Origin: JAAXHB01 sp965221635
Lineage (GTDB): Bacteria > Actinomycetota > Acidimicrobiia > Acidimicrobiales > Aldehydirespiratoraceae
Assembly: GCA_965221635.1 (NCBI GenBank)
Contig: OZ244902.1
Location: forward strand, 992,001 to 1,056,000
Direction of reading: 5' to 3'
Length of the DNA: 64,000 nucleotides
The stretch's first letter is position 1, and each line of letters starts with the position of its first letter. Shown piece by piece: positions 16,623-25,803 of this stretch. A model generated the notes under the pieces. That model did not search any database, had not been told where the DNA came from, and saw only the letters and a list, made by a program, of their open reading frames with translations. A program made the translations under genes and the position numbers.

Positions 16623-17658
16623 CTGAGCCGTCAGCCGCGGCCGCGGCCATGGCCTTCACCTCGGCCATCCCGGGGCCTCCCGAGGTGGCCGCCTCGGATC
16701 GCACGCTCACACCGCACAATGCGCCCACAACCGCAGCCGACGACAACCGGATCGCTTCAAGGTCGTAGCCGCCTTCGAGCACCGCCACCGTGCGCGGCGC
16801 CACCCTGGCCAGCGAACGCACCATGTGGCCGTAATCGGCGGCCGAGTAACCCAGATGCGTGAGCGGATCCGCCCGGTGCCCGTCGTATCCCACCGAAATG
16901 ATCATCCAATCGGGAGCGAACCGATCCAACGCCGGGAGGATCACCTCCTCGAGGCCCACACGGGCCACGTCACCGGTTGCGCCTGGCGGCACCGGCACGT
17001 TCACGGTGAATCCCACACCGGCGCCGCTGCCGCGCTCGGACGCCGCGCCCGTGCCCGGATAAAGCGGGAACTGGTGGATCGACGCGTACAACACGTCGGC
17101 CCGGTCGGCGAATATGTCCTGGGTGCCGTTGCCGTGGTGGGCGTCGATGTCCACAATCGCCACTCGTTGGCCCTGTGCCGCCAACACCGCCGCAGCCACG
17201 GCCACCGAATTGAACAAGCAGAACCCCATGGAGGTGTGCTCGGTGGCGTGATGTCCCGGCGGGCGCACCAGGCAGTAGGCGCTGAGCGTCGCGCCCGGGC
17301 GGTCGCCTCTTTGCGGTGGGGATTCCAGCCGTTCCGCCGCGGTGAGCACCGCTCCAGCGGCAAGGGACGCCACCGAGAACCCGTTGGCAGCCATGCGCGT
17401 GTCGGGGTCGAGATGGCCCCCGCCGCGTGCTGCCACCGCCGCCACGAAGTCGATCATGTCCGGCGAGTGAACCATTTCAAGTTCGGCTCTGGTGGCCGCC
17501 CGGGGGGTGTCCGCCGCGGCGGCCAGGTCGGGGTCAACCAGCCGCACTCCGTCCAGCGCAGCACCAACACGCTCGGGTCGCTCGGGGTGAGAGCGCCCGG
17601 CGTCGTGCTCCACGAAACGCTCATCCGCGATCAGCAGCACCTCGCGCAGCGTAGCCAC
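16600..17658 (-). CDS. Histone deacetylase-family amidohydrolase (AcuC-like)
   Basis: Zinc-dependent deacetylase of the arginase/HDAC fold, about 352 residues. Motifs: EHDAGRSHPERPERV at the N-terminus, LVRPPGHHA (catalytic histidine pair), DIDAHHGNGTQ (zinc ligands Asp/His), and SVGYDGHRADPL. Bacterial members deacetylate acetyl-CoA synthetase or acetylpolyamines. The C-terminal 25 residues are Ala-rich and unconserved. Start codons are weak: TTG 17667, GTG 17658 and GTG 17640 are all in frame, and 17658 is a compromise. It is inserted between pcnA and the large membrane protein gene, which are close neighbours in other actinobacteria. Confidence 0.9.
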   Translation of the reverse strand: MATLREVLLIADERFVEHDAGRSHPERPERVGAALDGVRLVDPDLAAAADTPRAATRAELEMVHSPDMIDFVAAVAARGGGHLDPDTRMAANGFSVASLAAGAVLTAAERLESPPQRGDRPGATLSAYCLVRPPGHHATEHTSMGFCLFNSVAVAAAVLAAQGQRVAIVDIDAHHGNGTQDIFADRADVLYASIHQFPLYPGTGAASERGSGAGVGFTVNVPVPPGATGDVARVGLEEVILPALDRFAPDWMIISVGYDGHRADPLTHLGYSAADYGHMVRSLARVAPRTVAVLEGGYDLEAIRLSSAAVVGALCGVSVRSEAATSGGPGMAEVKAMAAAAADGSAQDDFAP

Positions 17659-17729
17659 GGTGCGCAATCCACCGCCCTGCAGGCAGTGATCACAATGGTC
17701 ACGTTGTCGTGCTTTCGTATCGTGGCGTG

Positions 17730-20024
17730 ATGCGCCGGCACCTCAACGGGTTGCGCCACGACCACTCGGCGCCGCCGCCGGCAAAGGCCGCCACCGCTGC
17801 CAGGTCGAGTACGCGTGTCGGCGCGCAGCGAACGAGCCGGGGCGCCTCTCGCCGTCGGGGTGGCCGGAGGCGAACATGCCTTGCCGGCTTCGCCTTGTGC
17901 GCGGCGATCGCGGCGACCGTTCAGGCCTCGTCCGCGGGCGCCGTGCTCGGCGAAGCATTTCGGTCCGTCGAGCCTCGGGCGCAGGCCGTCAACGTGGGCG
18001 CTCAAGACTCCAACGACGAGACCCTCACGGGTGCGTCCGACGATTCGGGTGAGCCTCGCTTGGATCTGGTCGACCAGACAATCGGGGACCACTCCAGCCC
18101 GCCGAGCCTGAGAGTGCGGATATTGAACGCCGCGGATCCGGTGACGCTGCGGGCACGGCTGTACGCAGCGGTGAGCGGCCGGGCCGAACTGGTGGCCGCC
18201 ACCGTTGGGGCGCCCACCGTTCCGCTGATCGAACAATGGGAGCTTGATCCCGACGCCGTGGACCGGGCCCGGCTCAGTGGCGGTCTGCTCACCGTGCGCG
18301 CACCGGAGGAACTCGTCGCCGAAGAAGCGCCACCGCAGGACTCCGAACCTGCCACCGACGAAGGCGGCGCGAGCGCCCAGGTTGCCTACCGGGGTGGAGT
18401 TCATCCGTTGGTGTTGGAACTCGTCGGGGAGGACTCACGGGTGCTTGGTTCGCTGAACACGTTGCTCACCGTGGTCGGCGGCGAACCGGGCCGTGTGAAC
18501 GTGGCGGTGGTGTTCGACCTGCGACTTCCGCCGGCCCACACCCCCGGCGGTGGCACCGATTTTGATCCTGACGTGTTGGCGGATGTGGACAGAACCGCTG
18601 CAGCCGTGGCCGACGCCGGTGTACACGCCGCGGTGAGCCTCAACGCCGAAACCCTCGACGCGCTGGAACTCAGCGGCGACACGAGCACCTCGAGCCGCTT
18701 GTCGGAATCCCTGCGAAACACCGAGCTGCTTAGTTCGACATGGACGACACTGGACGCGAATTCGCTTGTGGCAGCCGGAGAGTCCGACATCGTGGTTGAC
18801 GGGTTGCGTCGGGCGGCCACCACCTTCAACCTCGCCGAGGCAACCACGGTGCCGCTGATGCTGCTCGACGAGCCACCAACCCCACAAGCAGTGTCGGTGT
18901 TCACCGCCCCGCCCGGCCGGGTCACCGGTTTCGTGCTTGCCGCGCCGGCCGAGCCCGCCGCATCGACAGACCCGGGCGAAACCGGCGGCCTCCAAGCCGG
19001 CGGGGACTCCGCGCCGTCGCCGGTGATGCAGGTGAGAGACGCCGCGGGCGGCCTGTATCCGGTGGTGATCGCCGACCCTGTGCTCACCAGGTTGCTCACC
19101 CAACTCGCCGACCCCGACGTTGGCGTGCATCACCTGCTGGCCGAACTCGACCGCCTGGCCGCCACCTCGCCCGCAGGGGTGTACGTCGCCATGCACGCGC
19201 CGCACCCCGACGCGGCCGCCCGGCTCCTGCGGGAGTTGCAGTCGCGGCCCTGGCTGCACCCAGTCTCACCCCAAGCGGTGATCACCGACAACGAACCGTC
19301 GGGGGTGCTGGCCCAACCCGAGGCTGGGCCCTCCGCTGTGCCTCCCGACGCTGTGCTGCCCCAACCCGGGCTGACCGGCTACCTGGTGGAACGTGCGCTG
19401 GTGGAGTCCCGCCTCGCCGCCTACGAGAGCTTCGTGGGTTCCAACACCACCCGCACACCCCCACTGCACACCTTGTTGGCACTCAGCGCGGCGCGCCCGC
19501 TAACAGCGTCGCAGCGTTTCGGCTTCCTCGGCGCCACCGACGCGCAGATCACCGCCGGAACCCAGGGAATCGAACTGATCGAAGCCGACAGGATCACCGC
19601 CGTGGAGCGAGACATCGACCTGCCGATCACAGTTCACAGCACTCAACCAACGCCGGTGAACGTGGCCTTGGAACTCGCCGGGCCCCCGCCCGACGCCGCA
19701 GGGCTCGGCATTTCGTTTCCCCACGGTGAACGTCTGAGCTTCACGTTGCAACCGGGCCGAAATCACCTGCTCGTGCCGATCTCGGCATCGGGCTCGGGCT
19801 CGGCTGCTGTGCAGGTGGCCATGGTGGCTCCACACACCGGCGCTCGGATGCTGCTCGCCGAAAGCCGACAAGAGGTTCGTTTCCTGAACCTGGCAGGCGC
19901 CGCTTCGGTGATCGGCGTGATCGCCGCTGTGGCCCTGGTGCTTTGGTGGCTGCGTTTCGCGTACAGTCACCACAAGAGCACCTCAGGGAGGCCGCCGGGC
20001 CGCCAGCCAAAGGAGCAAACGTGA
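17730..20024 (+). CDS. Large membrane-anchored extracytoplasmic protein (DUF6049-like)
   Basis: About 764 residues. An arginine-rich cytoplasmic leader (first 45 residues) is followed by a hydrophobic segment (about 50-70) that acts as signal or anchor. Next come about 640 mostly extracytoplasmic residues, one C-terminal membrane helix (LNLAGAASVIGVIAAVALVL region) and a short basic tail. Position and architecture match the DUF6049-type protein that lies next to murJ in mycobacteria (Rv3909 position). The function is unknown; a cell-envelope role is inferred from location. In-frame GTG 17709 is an alternative start. No clear ribosome site precedes the ATG. The stop overlaps the DegV gene start. 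Confidence 0.75.
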   Translation: MRRHLNGLRHDHSAPPPAKAATAARSSTRVGAQRTSRGASRRRGGRRRTCLAGFALCAAIAATVQASSAGAVLGEAFRSVEPRAQAVNVGAQDSNDETLTGASDDSGEPRLDLVDQTIGDHSSPPSLRVRILNAADPVTLRARLYAAVSGRAELVAATVGAPTVPLIEQWELDPDAVDRARLSGGLLTVRAPEELVAEEAPPQDSEPATDEGGASAQVAYRGGVHPLVLELVGEDSRVLGSLNTLLTVVGGEPGRVNVAVVFDLRLPPAHTPGGGTDFDPDVLADVDRTAAAVADAGVHAAVSLNAETLDALELSGDTSTSSRLSESLRNTELLSSTWTTLDANSLVAAGESDIVVDGLRRAATTFNLAEATTVPLMLLDEPPTPQAVSVFTAPPGRVTGFVLAAPAEPAASTDPGETGGLQAGGDSAPSPVMQVRDAAGGLYPVVIADPVLTRLLTQLADPDVGVHHLLAELDRLAATSPAGVYVAMHAPHPDAAARLLRELQSRPWLHPVSPQAVITDNEPSGVLAQPEAGPSAVPPDAVLPQPGLTGYLVERALVESRLAAYESFVGSNTTRTPPLHTLLALSAARPLTASQRFGFLGATDAQITAGTQGIELIEADRITAVERDIDLPITVHSTQPTPVNVALELAGPPPDAAGLGISFPHGERLSFTLQPGRNHLLVPISASGSGSAAVQVAMVAPHTGARMLLAESRQEVRFLNLAGAASVIGVIAAVALVLWWLRFAYSHHKSTSGRPPGRQPKEQT

Positions 20025-20854
20025 CCGTAGGCATCGTTACCGACAGTTCCTGTGACCTCACCAACGATGAGACCACCGAACTCGGCATTGAAGTGGTGCC
20101 TCTCTACATTCGGTTCGGCAACGACGAGTACGTGGACCGCGAACAGATCTCCGTGGAGGACTTCTACCGCACCATGGCCTCACACGAGGAACTTCCCCAA
20201 ACAGCCGCTCCGGCGCCGGGACGGTTCGAGCAGGCGTTCCGCAAGCAGCTCGAAGCCGGACACGACGCGGTGATCTGCATCACCTTGTCGGCCGCCATTT
20301 CGGCCACGATGCAAGCCGCCCAGCAAGCCGCCGAACTCACCCAGGCCGATGTGCGGGTGCTCGACAGCCGGTCGGTCACAGCCGGGCTGGGAACCCTGGT
20401 GATGGATGCCGCCAGGATGGCCGCCGACGGGGCCGACCCCGACAGCATCGTGGCAGCCACCAACAGCGGCTCGGATCGCACCCGGGTGTTCGGCACGCTC
20501 AACACCCTGGAGAACCTCAAACGGGGAGGCAGGATCGGTGGCGCCAAGGCCATGCTGGGTTCGATGCTGTCCATCAAACCAATCGTCGATCTCTCCGACG
20601 GAGTGGTGGTGGAAGCCGGACGCCAACGCACACGCCGCAAGGCACTGGAATGGATGCGCAATCACGTCGCCGGCGCCGGGCCGGTGGCGAACCTGGCGGT
20701 GATGCACGGCGAAGCCGACGACATCGACGCCTTCGTGCCGATGATCTGCGACGCGGTGGGCCACGACCAGATCAGGGTTGCGAAGATCGGGCCGGTGGTG
20801 GGCGCACACGCCGGGGCCGGTGTTGTGGGCGTGGCGTACCAGGTACCCGAATAG
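20021..20854 (+). CDS. DegV-family fatty-acid-binding protein
   Basis: 277 residues. It begins TVGIVTDSSCDL, the DegV N-terminal signature, and includes TAAPAPGRFEQAF, CITLSAAISATMQAA, VRVLDSRSVTAGLG and the MLSIKPIVDLSDG segment. Family members bind fatty acids and deliver them to fatty-acid kinase. The GTG start is preceded by AAAGGAG and overlaps the upstream stop by four bases. It occupies the place where murJ stands in the homologous mycobacterial cluster. Confidence 0.93.
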   Translation: MTVGIVTDSSCDLTNDETTELGIEVVPLYIRFGNDEYVDREQISVEDFYRTMASHEELPQTAAPAPGRFEQAFRKQLEAGHDAVICITLSAAISATMQAAQQAAELTQADVRVLDSRSVTAGLGTLVMDAARMAADGADPDSIVAATNSGSDRTRVFGTLNTLENLKRGGRIGGAKAMLGSMLSIKPIVDLSDGVVVEAGRQRTRRKALEWMRNHVAGAGPVANLAVMHGEADDIDAFVPMICDAVGHDQIRVAKIGPVVGAHAGAGVVGVAYQVPE

Positions 20855-20902
20855 AGGCAGGGAGGCGCAGTCATTCGTGTCGCCCGTCGCAGCCACCGGG
20901 GG

Positions 20903-21487
20903 TTGGTCGAATCCGCCCAAGCCGGGGATCGGCGAGCGCTTGACCGTTTGCTCACCGAGCACTACCACCAGATTCACGCGGTGTGCCGCCGCTTGGCCGG
21001 CAACGACGAGGACGGCCTCGACGCCACACAGGAGGCGCTCGTCGCCATCGTCAAGGGGCTTCCCCGCTTCGACGGGCGCGCCAAGTTCACCACATGGGCC
21101 TACCGGGTAGCCACCAACGCGGCCCTTGACGAGTTGCGCCGCCGCGCCCGCCGTCCCAGCCCCGGCCTGCCCGAGGAGGGTCGTGGCGCCAATCCGGTTG
21201 CATCGGGCCGAGTGGCGGGCGACCCGGCGGAGCCCGTTGCAAACCAGCTTGTGCTCGACGCGGCGCTTGCCGGTCTGCCCGACGACTTCCGAAGCGCAGT
21301 TGTGCTGCGCGACGTTGTGGGACTGCCGTACAGCGAGATCGCCGAGACCTTGCGGGTGCCCACCGGCACCGTGCGCTCACGAATAGCGAGAGGACGGGCC
21401 CGCCTGGCCGAAGTCCTTTCGGAGGATCGCGAACTTTCTGATTCCGACGGGAACCCGTCACCACCCGATTTGCGTCAAAACGAGTGA
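20903..21487 (+). CDS. ECF RNA polymerase sigma factor (SigM position)
   Basis: About 194 residues from the TTG at 20903. Sigma region 2 is VESAQAGDRRALDRLLTEHY through LDATQEALVAIVKGLPRF and FTTWAYRVATNAALDELRRR. Region 4 is LPDDFRSAVVLRDVVGLPYSEIAETL with PTGTVRSRIARGRARL. After the DegV stop codon the frame contains no ATG, GTG or TTG until 20903. However, an ATT codon at 20873 stands seven bases after a perfect GGAGG and would add ten residues (MRVARRSHRG). The gene sits in the sigM slot before trxB and is followed after one base by its probable anti-sigma factor. Confidence 0.92.
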   Translation: MVESAQAGDRRALDRLLTEHYHQIHAVCRRLAGNDEDGLDATQEALVAIVKGLPRFDGRAKFTTWAYRVATNAALDELRRRARRPSPGLPEEGRGANPVASGRVAGDPAEPVANQLVLDAALAGLPDDFRSAVVLRDVVGLPYSEIAETLRVPTGTVRSRIARGRARLAEVLSEDRELSDSDGNPSPPDLRQNE

Positions 21488-21488
21488 A

Positions 21489-22679
21489 ATGACCACACCA
21501 GTTGACCCCGTAGACGAGCTCGTCTCTGCGTACCTCGACGGAGAGGCCACGCCCCGCGAGCGCCGCCAGGTCGAGTCCGACCCGGTGGCGCTGGCGCGCC
21601 TCGAGCAGTTCAGGGCGGCTCGACAGGCGCTCGGGGCGCCGGTCACGGTTCCAGACGACGTGAGGGCGCGGCAGGTGGCCGCCGCGATTGATGCAGCCGA
21701 CTGGTTGGTGGACACCGCCGAGGCATCCGCGGCTCAGCCCGAACGCGATCAGGTTCGCGACCGGGTGAAGGCCCGCAGGCCGTGGCAAGGGATCAGCCTT
21801 CGCGGACGCTGGCCTGGCAGCGAAATGCTGATCCCGGTGCTGGTGACAGCCGGGGTTCTTGCCCTGGTGGCGCTGACGGCGCTGGGGGGATGGCAGGGCT
21901 TCCCGATCCCCATGGGCGCCGATGACGACGACGGGCTCACCGCAGCCACAGCGACCAGGGACGACGCCGGAGGCGAGCCGACTTCCACCCCAGCCATGGA
22001 CGACTATGGCCTCGAAGAGGCAGCAGCCGACTATGCCGCCGCGGAGGAAGCAGCCGCAATGGCGGAAGAGGCGGAGATGACACTCTCCCAACCAATGTCG
22101 GACGACTATGACTTCTCCGACGAGGAAATGGATCAACTCATGGAGGAGTTGCGCGAAGCGCAGGAAGCCGCCGAACAAGCGGAAGCAGCCGCTGCGGACG
22201 CAGCCTCTGCGGCCTTGGAGGACTCCCCACAGCCAGATTCCGCCCCGGACTTCGAAGAGCCGGTAAGTGACGACTTGGAACCGGACACGTGGCCGCCGAT
22301 CGAGATCACCGATCTGGGCAACTTCGAGAGCCTTGACCTTCTCCGACAAGCCGTGGCGAACTTCGTTGCGCAGCCCGACCAGGTGACCGACGGCGAAGCT
22401 CCCGACGAGTCTCGTGACCTTGGTCCATTGGGTGCCGGTGACTGTTTGGACGTGCTTGATTACGAACTGTGGTTCTATGACGTGGAACCGATCGACGCCT
22501 ACGTTGCCACTCTGCCCGCGGATCCGGACGCAACTGAAATGGGCTCACTTCTGGTTGACATCATTCTTGGCGTTGACTTTGACGGAGAGCAGCTTGTGGG
22601 ATACGCCATCGGCCCGGAGTGCGAAGTGCTGATCGAACCTCTGGACGAACTGAACGACGCCACCCAGCCGCAGGAATAG
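21489..22679 (+). CDS. Probable membrane anti-sigma factor with long acidic extracytoplasmic region
   Basis: 396 residues, one base after the sigma factor stop. The N-terminal segment (about 1-105: VDELVSAYLDGEATPRERRQ) resembles anti-sigma sensor domains but has no His/Cys zinc motif. One membrane helix follows (about 113-135: LIPVLVTAGVLALVALTAL). The remainder is extracytoplasmic: a highly acidic, Ala-rich stretch (about 165-260, likely helical) and a more structured C-terminal part with two cysteines about 60 residues apart. It should hold the sigma factor at the membrane until a signal arrives. This corresponds to the RsmA position in mycobacteria, though sequence identity cannot be judged here. 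Confidence 0.75.
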   Translation: MTTPVDPVDELVSAYLDGEATPRERRQVESDPVALARLEQFRAARQALGAPVTVPDDVRARQVAAAIDAADWLVDTAEASAAQPERDQVRDRVKARRPWQGISLRGRWPGSEMLIPVLVTAGVLALVALTALGGWQGFPIPMGADDDDGLTAATATRDDAGGEPTSTPAMDDYGLEEAAADYAAAEEAAAMAEEAEMTLSQPMSDDYDFSDEEMDQLMEELREAQEAAEQAEAAAADAASAALEDSPQPDSAPDFEEPVSDDLEPDTWPPIEITDLGNFESLDLLRQAVANFVAQPDQVTDGEAPDESRDLGPLGAGDCLDVLDYELWFYDVEPIDAYVATLPADPDATEMGSLLVDIILGVDFDGEQLVGYAIGPECEVLIEPLDELNDATQPQE

Positions 22680-22799
22680 CCCCACGGCCGCCCACGCCGA
22701 CCACCCCAAGACGGCCTGCCTCGCGGTTGACAACACGGACTTCGGCGCCGTCGACCAGCACGGCCACCGCAGGGGCGGCACCGGTAGGCTTCGCAAACC

Positions 22800-23222
22800 A
22801 TGACATCCGACGAGCAGGATCAGCCGTCCATTCGCATCGTTGGTGAGGACTGGCCCGCAGGCCTCGCCGATCGAATCGTCAACTTCGTGGAGGCCGTTCG
22901 CTCCAACACCACCGACCGCGTGGTGTGGGCGGCCCGCATGGCCGTTTACGGGCTGGTGGCGATGGTGGCAACAGTCGCGGTGCTGATTCTGGTGACCATC
23001 GCCCTGGTGCGCATCGCCGACGCCTACCTGCCAATCGGCGCCGGGGTGGGTTCGGCCACCTGGGCCGCGCACGGATTCATCGGCTTGCTGATCACCGTGT
23101 TGGCCTTCGGCGTGTGGCTGGCCCGCTCGGGATCGGCCCGGCCGGTGGCAGTTGCGCTGATCGTGGACGCCGCGTTGATCATCGCCGTTGTGTTCTACGG
23201 CGTCATTCGCGCCCTGGTCTGA
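22800..23222 (+). CDS. Small three-helix membrane protein, unknown function
   Basis: 140 residues. The N-terminal 45 residues are cytoplasmic and amphipathic; then hydrophobic helices at about 46-70, 82-105 and 112-137. No family motif is recognised. It lies between the anti-sigma gene and trxB on the same strand, 120 bp after the former. A putative TAGGCT -10 hexamer ends nine bases before the ATG and no ribosome site is visible, so leaderless expression is possible. Confidence 0.65.
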   Translation: MTSDEQDQPSIRIVGEDWPAGLADRIVNFVEAVRSNTTDRVVWAARMAVYGLVAMVATVAVLILVTIALVRIADAYLPIGAGVGSATWAAHGFIGLLITVLAFGVWLARSGSARPVAVALIVDAALIIAVVFYGVIRALV

Positions 23223-23288
23223 ACCGCCGATGCCGCGCCCCGAACTCCACCCTCGCAGCGCGCGATTCCACCGGGGGGCCCGCTGAAC

Positions 23289-24254
23289 ATGGCTGCCCGC
23301 GTGCGTGACGTTGTGATCATCGGTTCGGGCCCTGCCGGGCTCACCGCAGCCATCTACACCGCACGCGCCGGGCTCGACCCGCTGGTGATCGAGGGCGAAC
23401 CGAGCTCAACCAGCGACCAGCCCGGCGGGCAGTTGATGCTCACCACAGAAGTGGAGAACTACCCCGGCTTCCCCGACGGCGTGATGGGCCCCGAGTTGAT
23501 GATGAGCTTCCGCCAACAAGCCGAACGCTTCGGCGCGGAGCTCGCCACACAAAAAGTCACCAAGGTGCAATTGCAGGCGCCGCCTTTCGAGATCTGGGTG
23601 GGCGACCCCGATGCTTCCGAGCCCACCTACCGGAGCCGCACGGTGATCGTGTCCACCGGTGCGCAGTCGATCATGCTCGGCTTGCCCCGTGAGATCGAGC
23701 TGATCGGTCACGGCTTGTCCACATGCGCCACCTGTGACGGGTTCTTCTTCCGCAACCAGCACATCGCGGTGGTGGGCGGCGGCGATTCCGCAATGGAGGA
23801 AGGCCTGTTTCTCACCAGGTTCGCCTCACGGGTGACCGTGATCCACCGACGCGACCAGCTGCGAGCCTCGAAGATCATGCAGCAACGCGCCTTCCAAAAC
23901 GACAAGATCGACTTCCTGTGGAACACCGTTGTGGACGAATATCTCGGCGATCCCAGCCTCACCGGCCTCGGTGTGCGCAACGTGGTCACCGGCGAAACCT
24001 CGGTGCTTGATGTAACCGGCTGCTTTGTTGCCATCGGCCATCGGCCCAACACCGATCTGTTCAAGGGCCAGCTCCCGATGAAACCCAACGGCTATCTGAT
24101 CACCAGCGCGGATTCCTCGAACACCGGTGTGGAGGGCGTGTTCGCCTGCGGCGACGTACAGGACGACCACTATCGCCAGGCAGTCACCGCGGCGGGCTCG
24201 GGTTGCATGGCCGCGATCGACGCCGAGCGCTACCTGGAGAGCCAAACCGCCTGA
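23289..24254 (+). CDS. trxB: Thioredoxin reductase
   Basis: FAD/NADPH disulfide reductase that keeps thioredoxin reduced. It is 321 residues with IIGSGPAGLTAAIYTARAGL (FAD), GGQLMLTTEVENYPGFPDG, the redox pair CATC in STCATCDGFFF, the NADPH motif VVGGGDSAMEEGLFLT and the C-terminal FAD motif VFACGDVQDDHYRQAVTAAGSGCMAA. It is followed by trxA, the usual arrangement at actinobacterial origins, separated by 188 bp that hold a small direct repeat of CCCCCTCCTTGG. Confidence 0.98.
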   Translation: MAARVRDVVIIGSGPAGLTAAIYTARAGLDPLVIEGEPSSTSDQPGGQLMLTTEVENYPGFPDGVMGPELMMSFRQQAERFGAELATQKVTKVQLQAPPFEIWVGDPDASEPTYRSRTVIVSTGAQSIMLGLPREIELIGHGLSTCATCDGFFFRNQHIAVVGGGDSAMEEGLFLTRFASRVTVIHRRDQLRASKIMQQRAFQNDKIDFLWNTVVDEYLGDPSLTGLGVRNVVTGETSVLDVTGCFVAIGHRPNTDLFKGQLPMKPNGYLITSADSSNTGVEGVFACGDVQDDHYRQAVTAAGSGCMAAIDAERYLESQTA

Positions 24255-24442
24255 ACCACCGGGCTGCAGATCCCCCTCCTTGGCCCCCCTCCTTGGGTGC
24301 TCAGCCAACACTGCGGTGACCAGGTTGCACGGCCTGGCGCGCCCATGAGAAGCCCGGTTCGGCAGCGTTAGAGTGACGCCGTTGGCGACGGCCCCCCAAC
24401 GGGCTACGCCACCAAGGTCTCATGGAAGCGAAAGGACCCGCA

Positions 24443-24769
24443 ATGGCCGGATCGACGATCACATTGTCCGAAGCCACCTTTGACGAGGAGGTGAACGGCT
24501 CGGACATTCCCATCCTGGTGGACTTCTGGGCCGATTGGTGCGGCCCGTGCAAGATGATCGCCCCAATCCTCGAGGAAATCGCCGACGAGCAGGCGGGAAA
24601 GCTCAAGGTCGCCAAACTCAACGTGGACGAGGCGCCCACCATCGCGCAGCGTTTCGGTGTGATGAGCATCCCCACGATGATCGTGTTCGATGCCGGCAGC
24701 CCCGCCAAGAAGGTTGTGGGCGCCAAGCCCAAGGCAGCCCTCATGGGTGACCTGGCCGACTTTCTTTAG
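24443..24769 (+). CDS. trxA: Thioredoxin
   Basis: 108 residues with the active site WADWCGPCKMIAP and the cis-proline region MSIPTMIVF. It reduces protein disulfides and is recharged by the adjacent TrxB. The ATG at 24443 is selected because AAAGGA ends six bases upstream; an ATG at 24422 would include the ribosome-binding site in the coding region. Confidence 0.97.
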   Translation: MAGSTITLSEATFDEEVNGSDIPILVDFWADWCGPCKMIAPILEEIADEQAGKLKVAKLNVDEAPTIAQRFGVMSIPTMIVFDAGSPAKKVVGAKPKAALMGDLADFL

Positions 24770-24822
24770 CCGGCCTCAACTCGGTCCTCCGTCAACCGCA
24801 CCTGTAGCCGCGGTTCGGCTCC

Positions 24823-25803
24823 GTGGTCCCCATACGACCGGGGGACGAGTCCGACGCCGTCTTTGACCTTCAGCGGCGGCTTGTTTCCGCTGGTTACGAC
24901 GTTGGCGGTGAGCACCGCGCGTTCGGGCCGCACACCGAATCGGCTCTCAGGCGATTCCAGCGCGACAGGCGCCTGGTGGTGGACGGTGTGTGCGGTGTTC
25001 ACACCTGGGAGGCACTGATCGACGCCGAGTACCAACTCGGCGACCGTTTGTTGTACCTGCGTGAGCCTCCCATGAGCGGTGACGACGTCACCGAGTTGCA
25101 GCACCTGCTGGCGCGGCTCGGGTTCAGTCCCGACCGCCACGACGGCAGCTTCGGGGCCGACACAGCGGAGGCGCTCACCAGATTCCAACAGGACTACGCC
25201 GTGTTGGAGGACGGCATGCTCGGTGGTGCCACCTTGGAGGCGCTGCGCAGCGTGGCTCGCAACTCCCACGGTGGTCGAACCGTCACCGAGGTGCTCGAAA
25301 GAGAGCGCCTCAGGCAACAGCCCAGGTCGATACAAGACCGACGGATCGCCATCGGAGGCACCGGTGAGGTTCCCGCGATCGCGCAGGCGGTGTCGCGCCA
25401 TCTGCGACGAGCCGGGGCCGAGGTGCTGGTACACGGCTCGTTCGACACTCAACAACAGGCACGGGCCAGCAACGAATGGGAAGCGGACGCGTACCTGGGA
25501 ATTGCACTTGTTTCAGAGCATTTCAGTGTTTCCTATTTTGAGACGAAGGGGTTTGTGTCAGCGGGCGGGATGGCCTTGGCAGGGCAGTGCGCGCAGGCCC
25601 TGGAGCCGGTGCTGCCTGCGACGCTGGACACCGTCGGCATGCGCCTGCCGATACTGAGGGCCACTCGCATGCCCGCCACGTGGTGCCGTTTGGGCCCGGC
25701 GGCGAGCGTCGTCACCAAGTCATCGGAGATTGCCCGCGCCCTGGCGGCCGCGGTCACAAATTGGTGTGCGGAGCCTGTCCTGGCTGACACCACCAGCCCC
25801 TGA
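24823..25803 (+). CDS. CwlM-like protein: two peptidoglycan-binding domains and a degenerate amidase domain
   Basis: 326 residues. Two peptidoglycan-binding repeats (about 5-68 and 78-140) each have the pattern LQ-L-G plus FG-T--AL--FQ. The C-terminal part (about 165-315) aligns in outline with amidase_3 domains, but the first zinc motif (DxGHGG) is replaced by AIGGTGE. Only a remnant of the second survives (VSEHFSVSYFETKGF). The position after trxA matches cwlM in mycobacteria, where the protein regulates MurA rather than cutting peptidoglycan. A similar regulatory role is inferred. The start is GTG. A short AT-rich patch lies at about 25500-25560. Confidence 0.8.
   Translation: MVPIRPGDESDAVFDLQRRLVSAGYDVGGEHRAFGPHTESALRRFQRDRRLVVDGVCGVHTWEALIDAEYQLGDRLLYLREPPMSGDDVTELQHLLARLGFSPDRHDGSFGADTAEALTRFQQDYAVLEDGMLGGATLEALRSVARNSHGGRTVTEVLERERLRQQPRSIQDRRIAIGGTGEVPAIAQAVSRHLRRAGAEVLVHGSFDTQQQARASNEWEADAYLGIALVSEHFSVSYFETKGFVSAGGMALAGQCAQALEPVLPATLDTVGMRLPILRATRMPATWCRLGPAASVVTKSSEIARALAAAVTNWCAEPVLADTTSP

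Noticed and set aside
22728..22733. Perfect TTGACA upstream of the small membrane protein gene
   Set aside because: No acceptable -10 hexamer lies 16-19 bp downstream.
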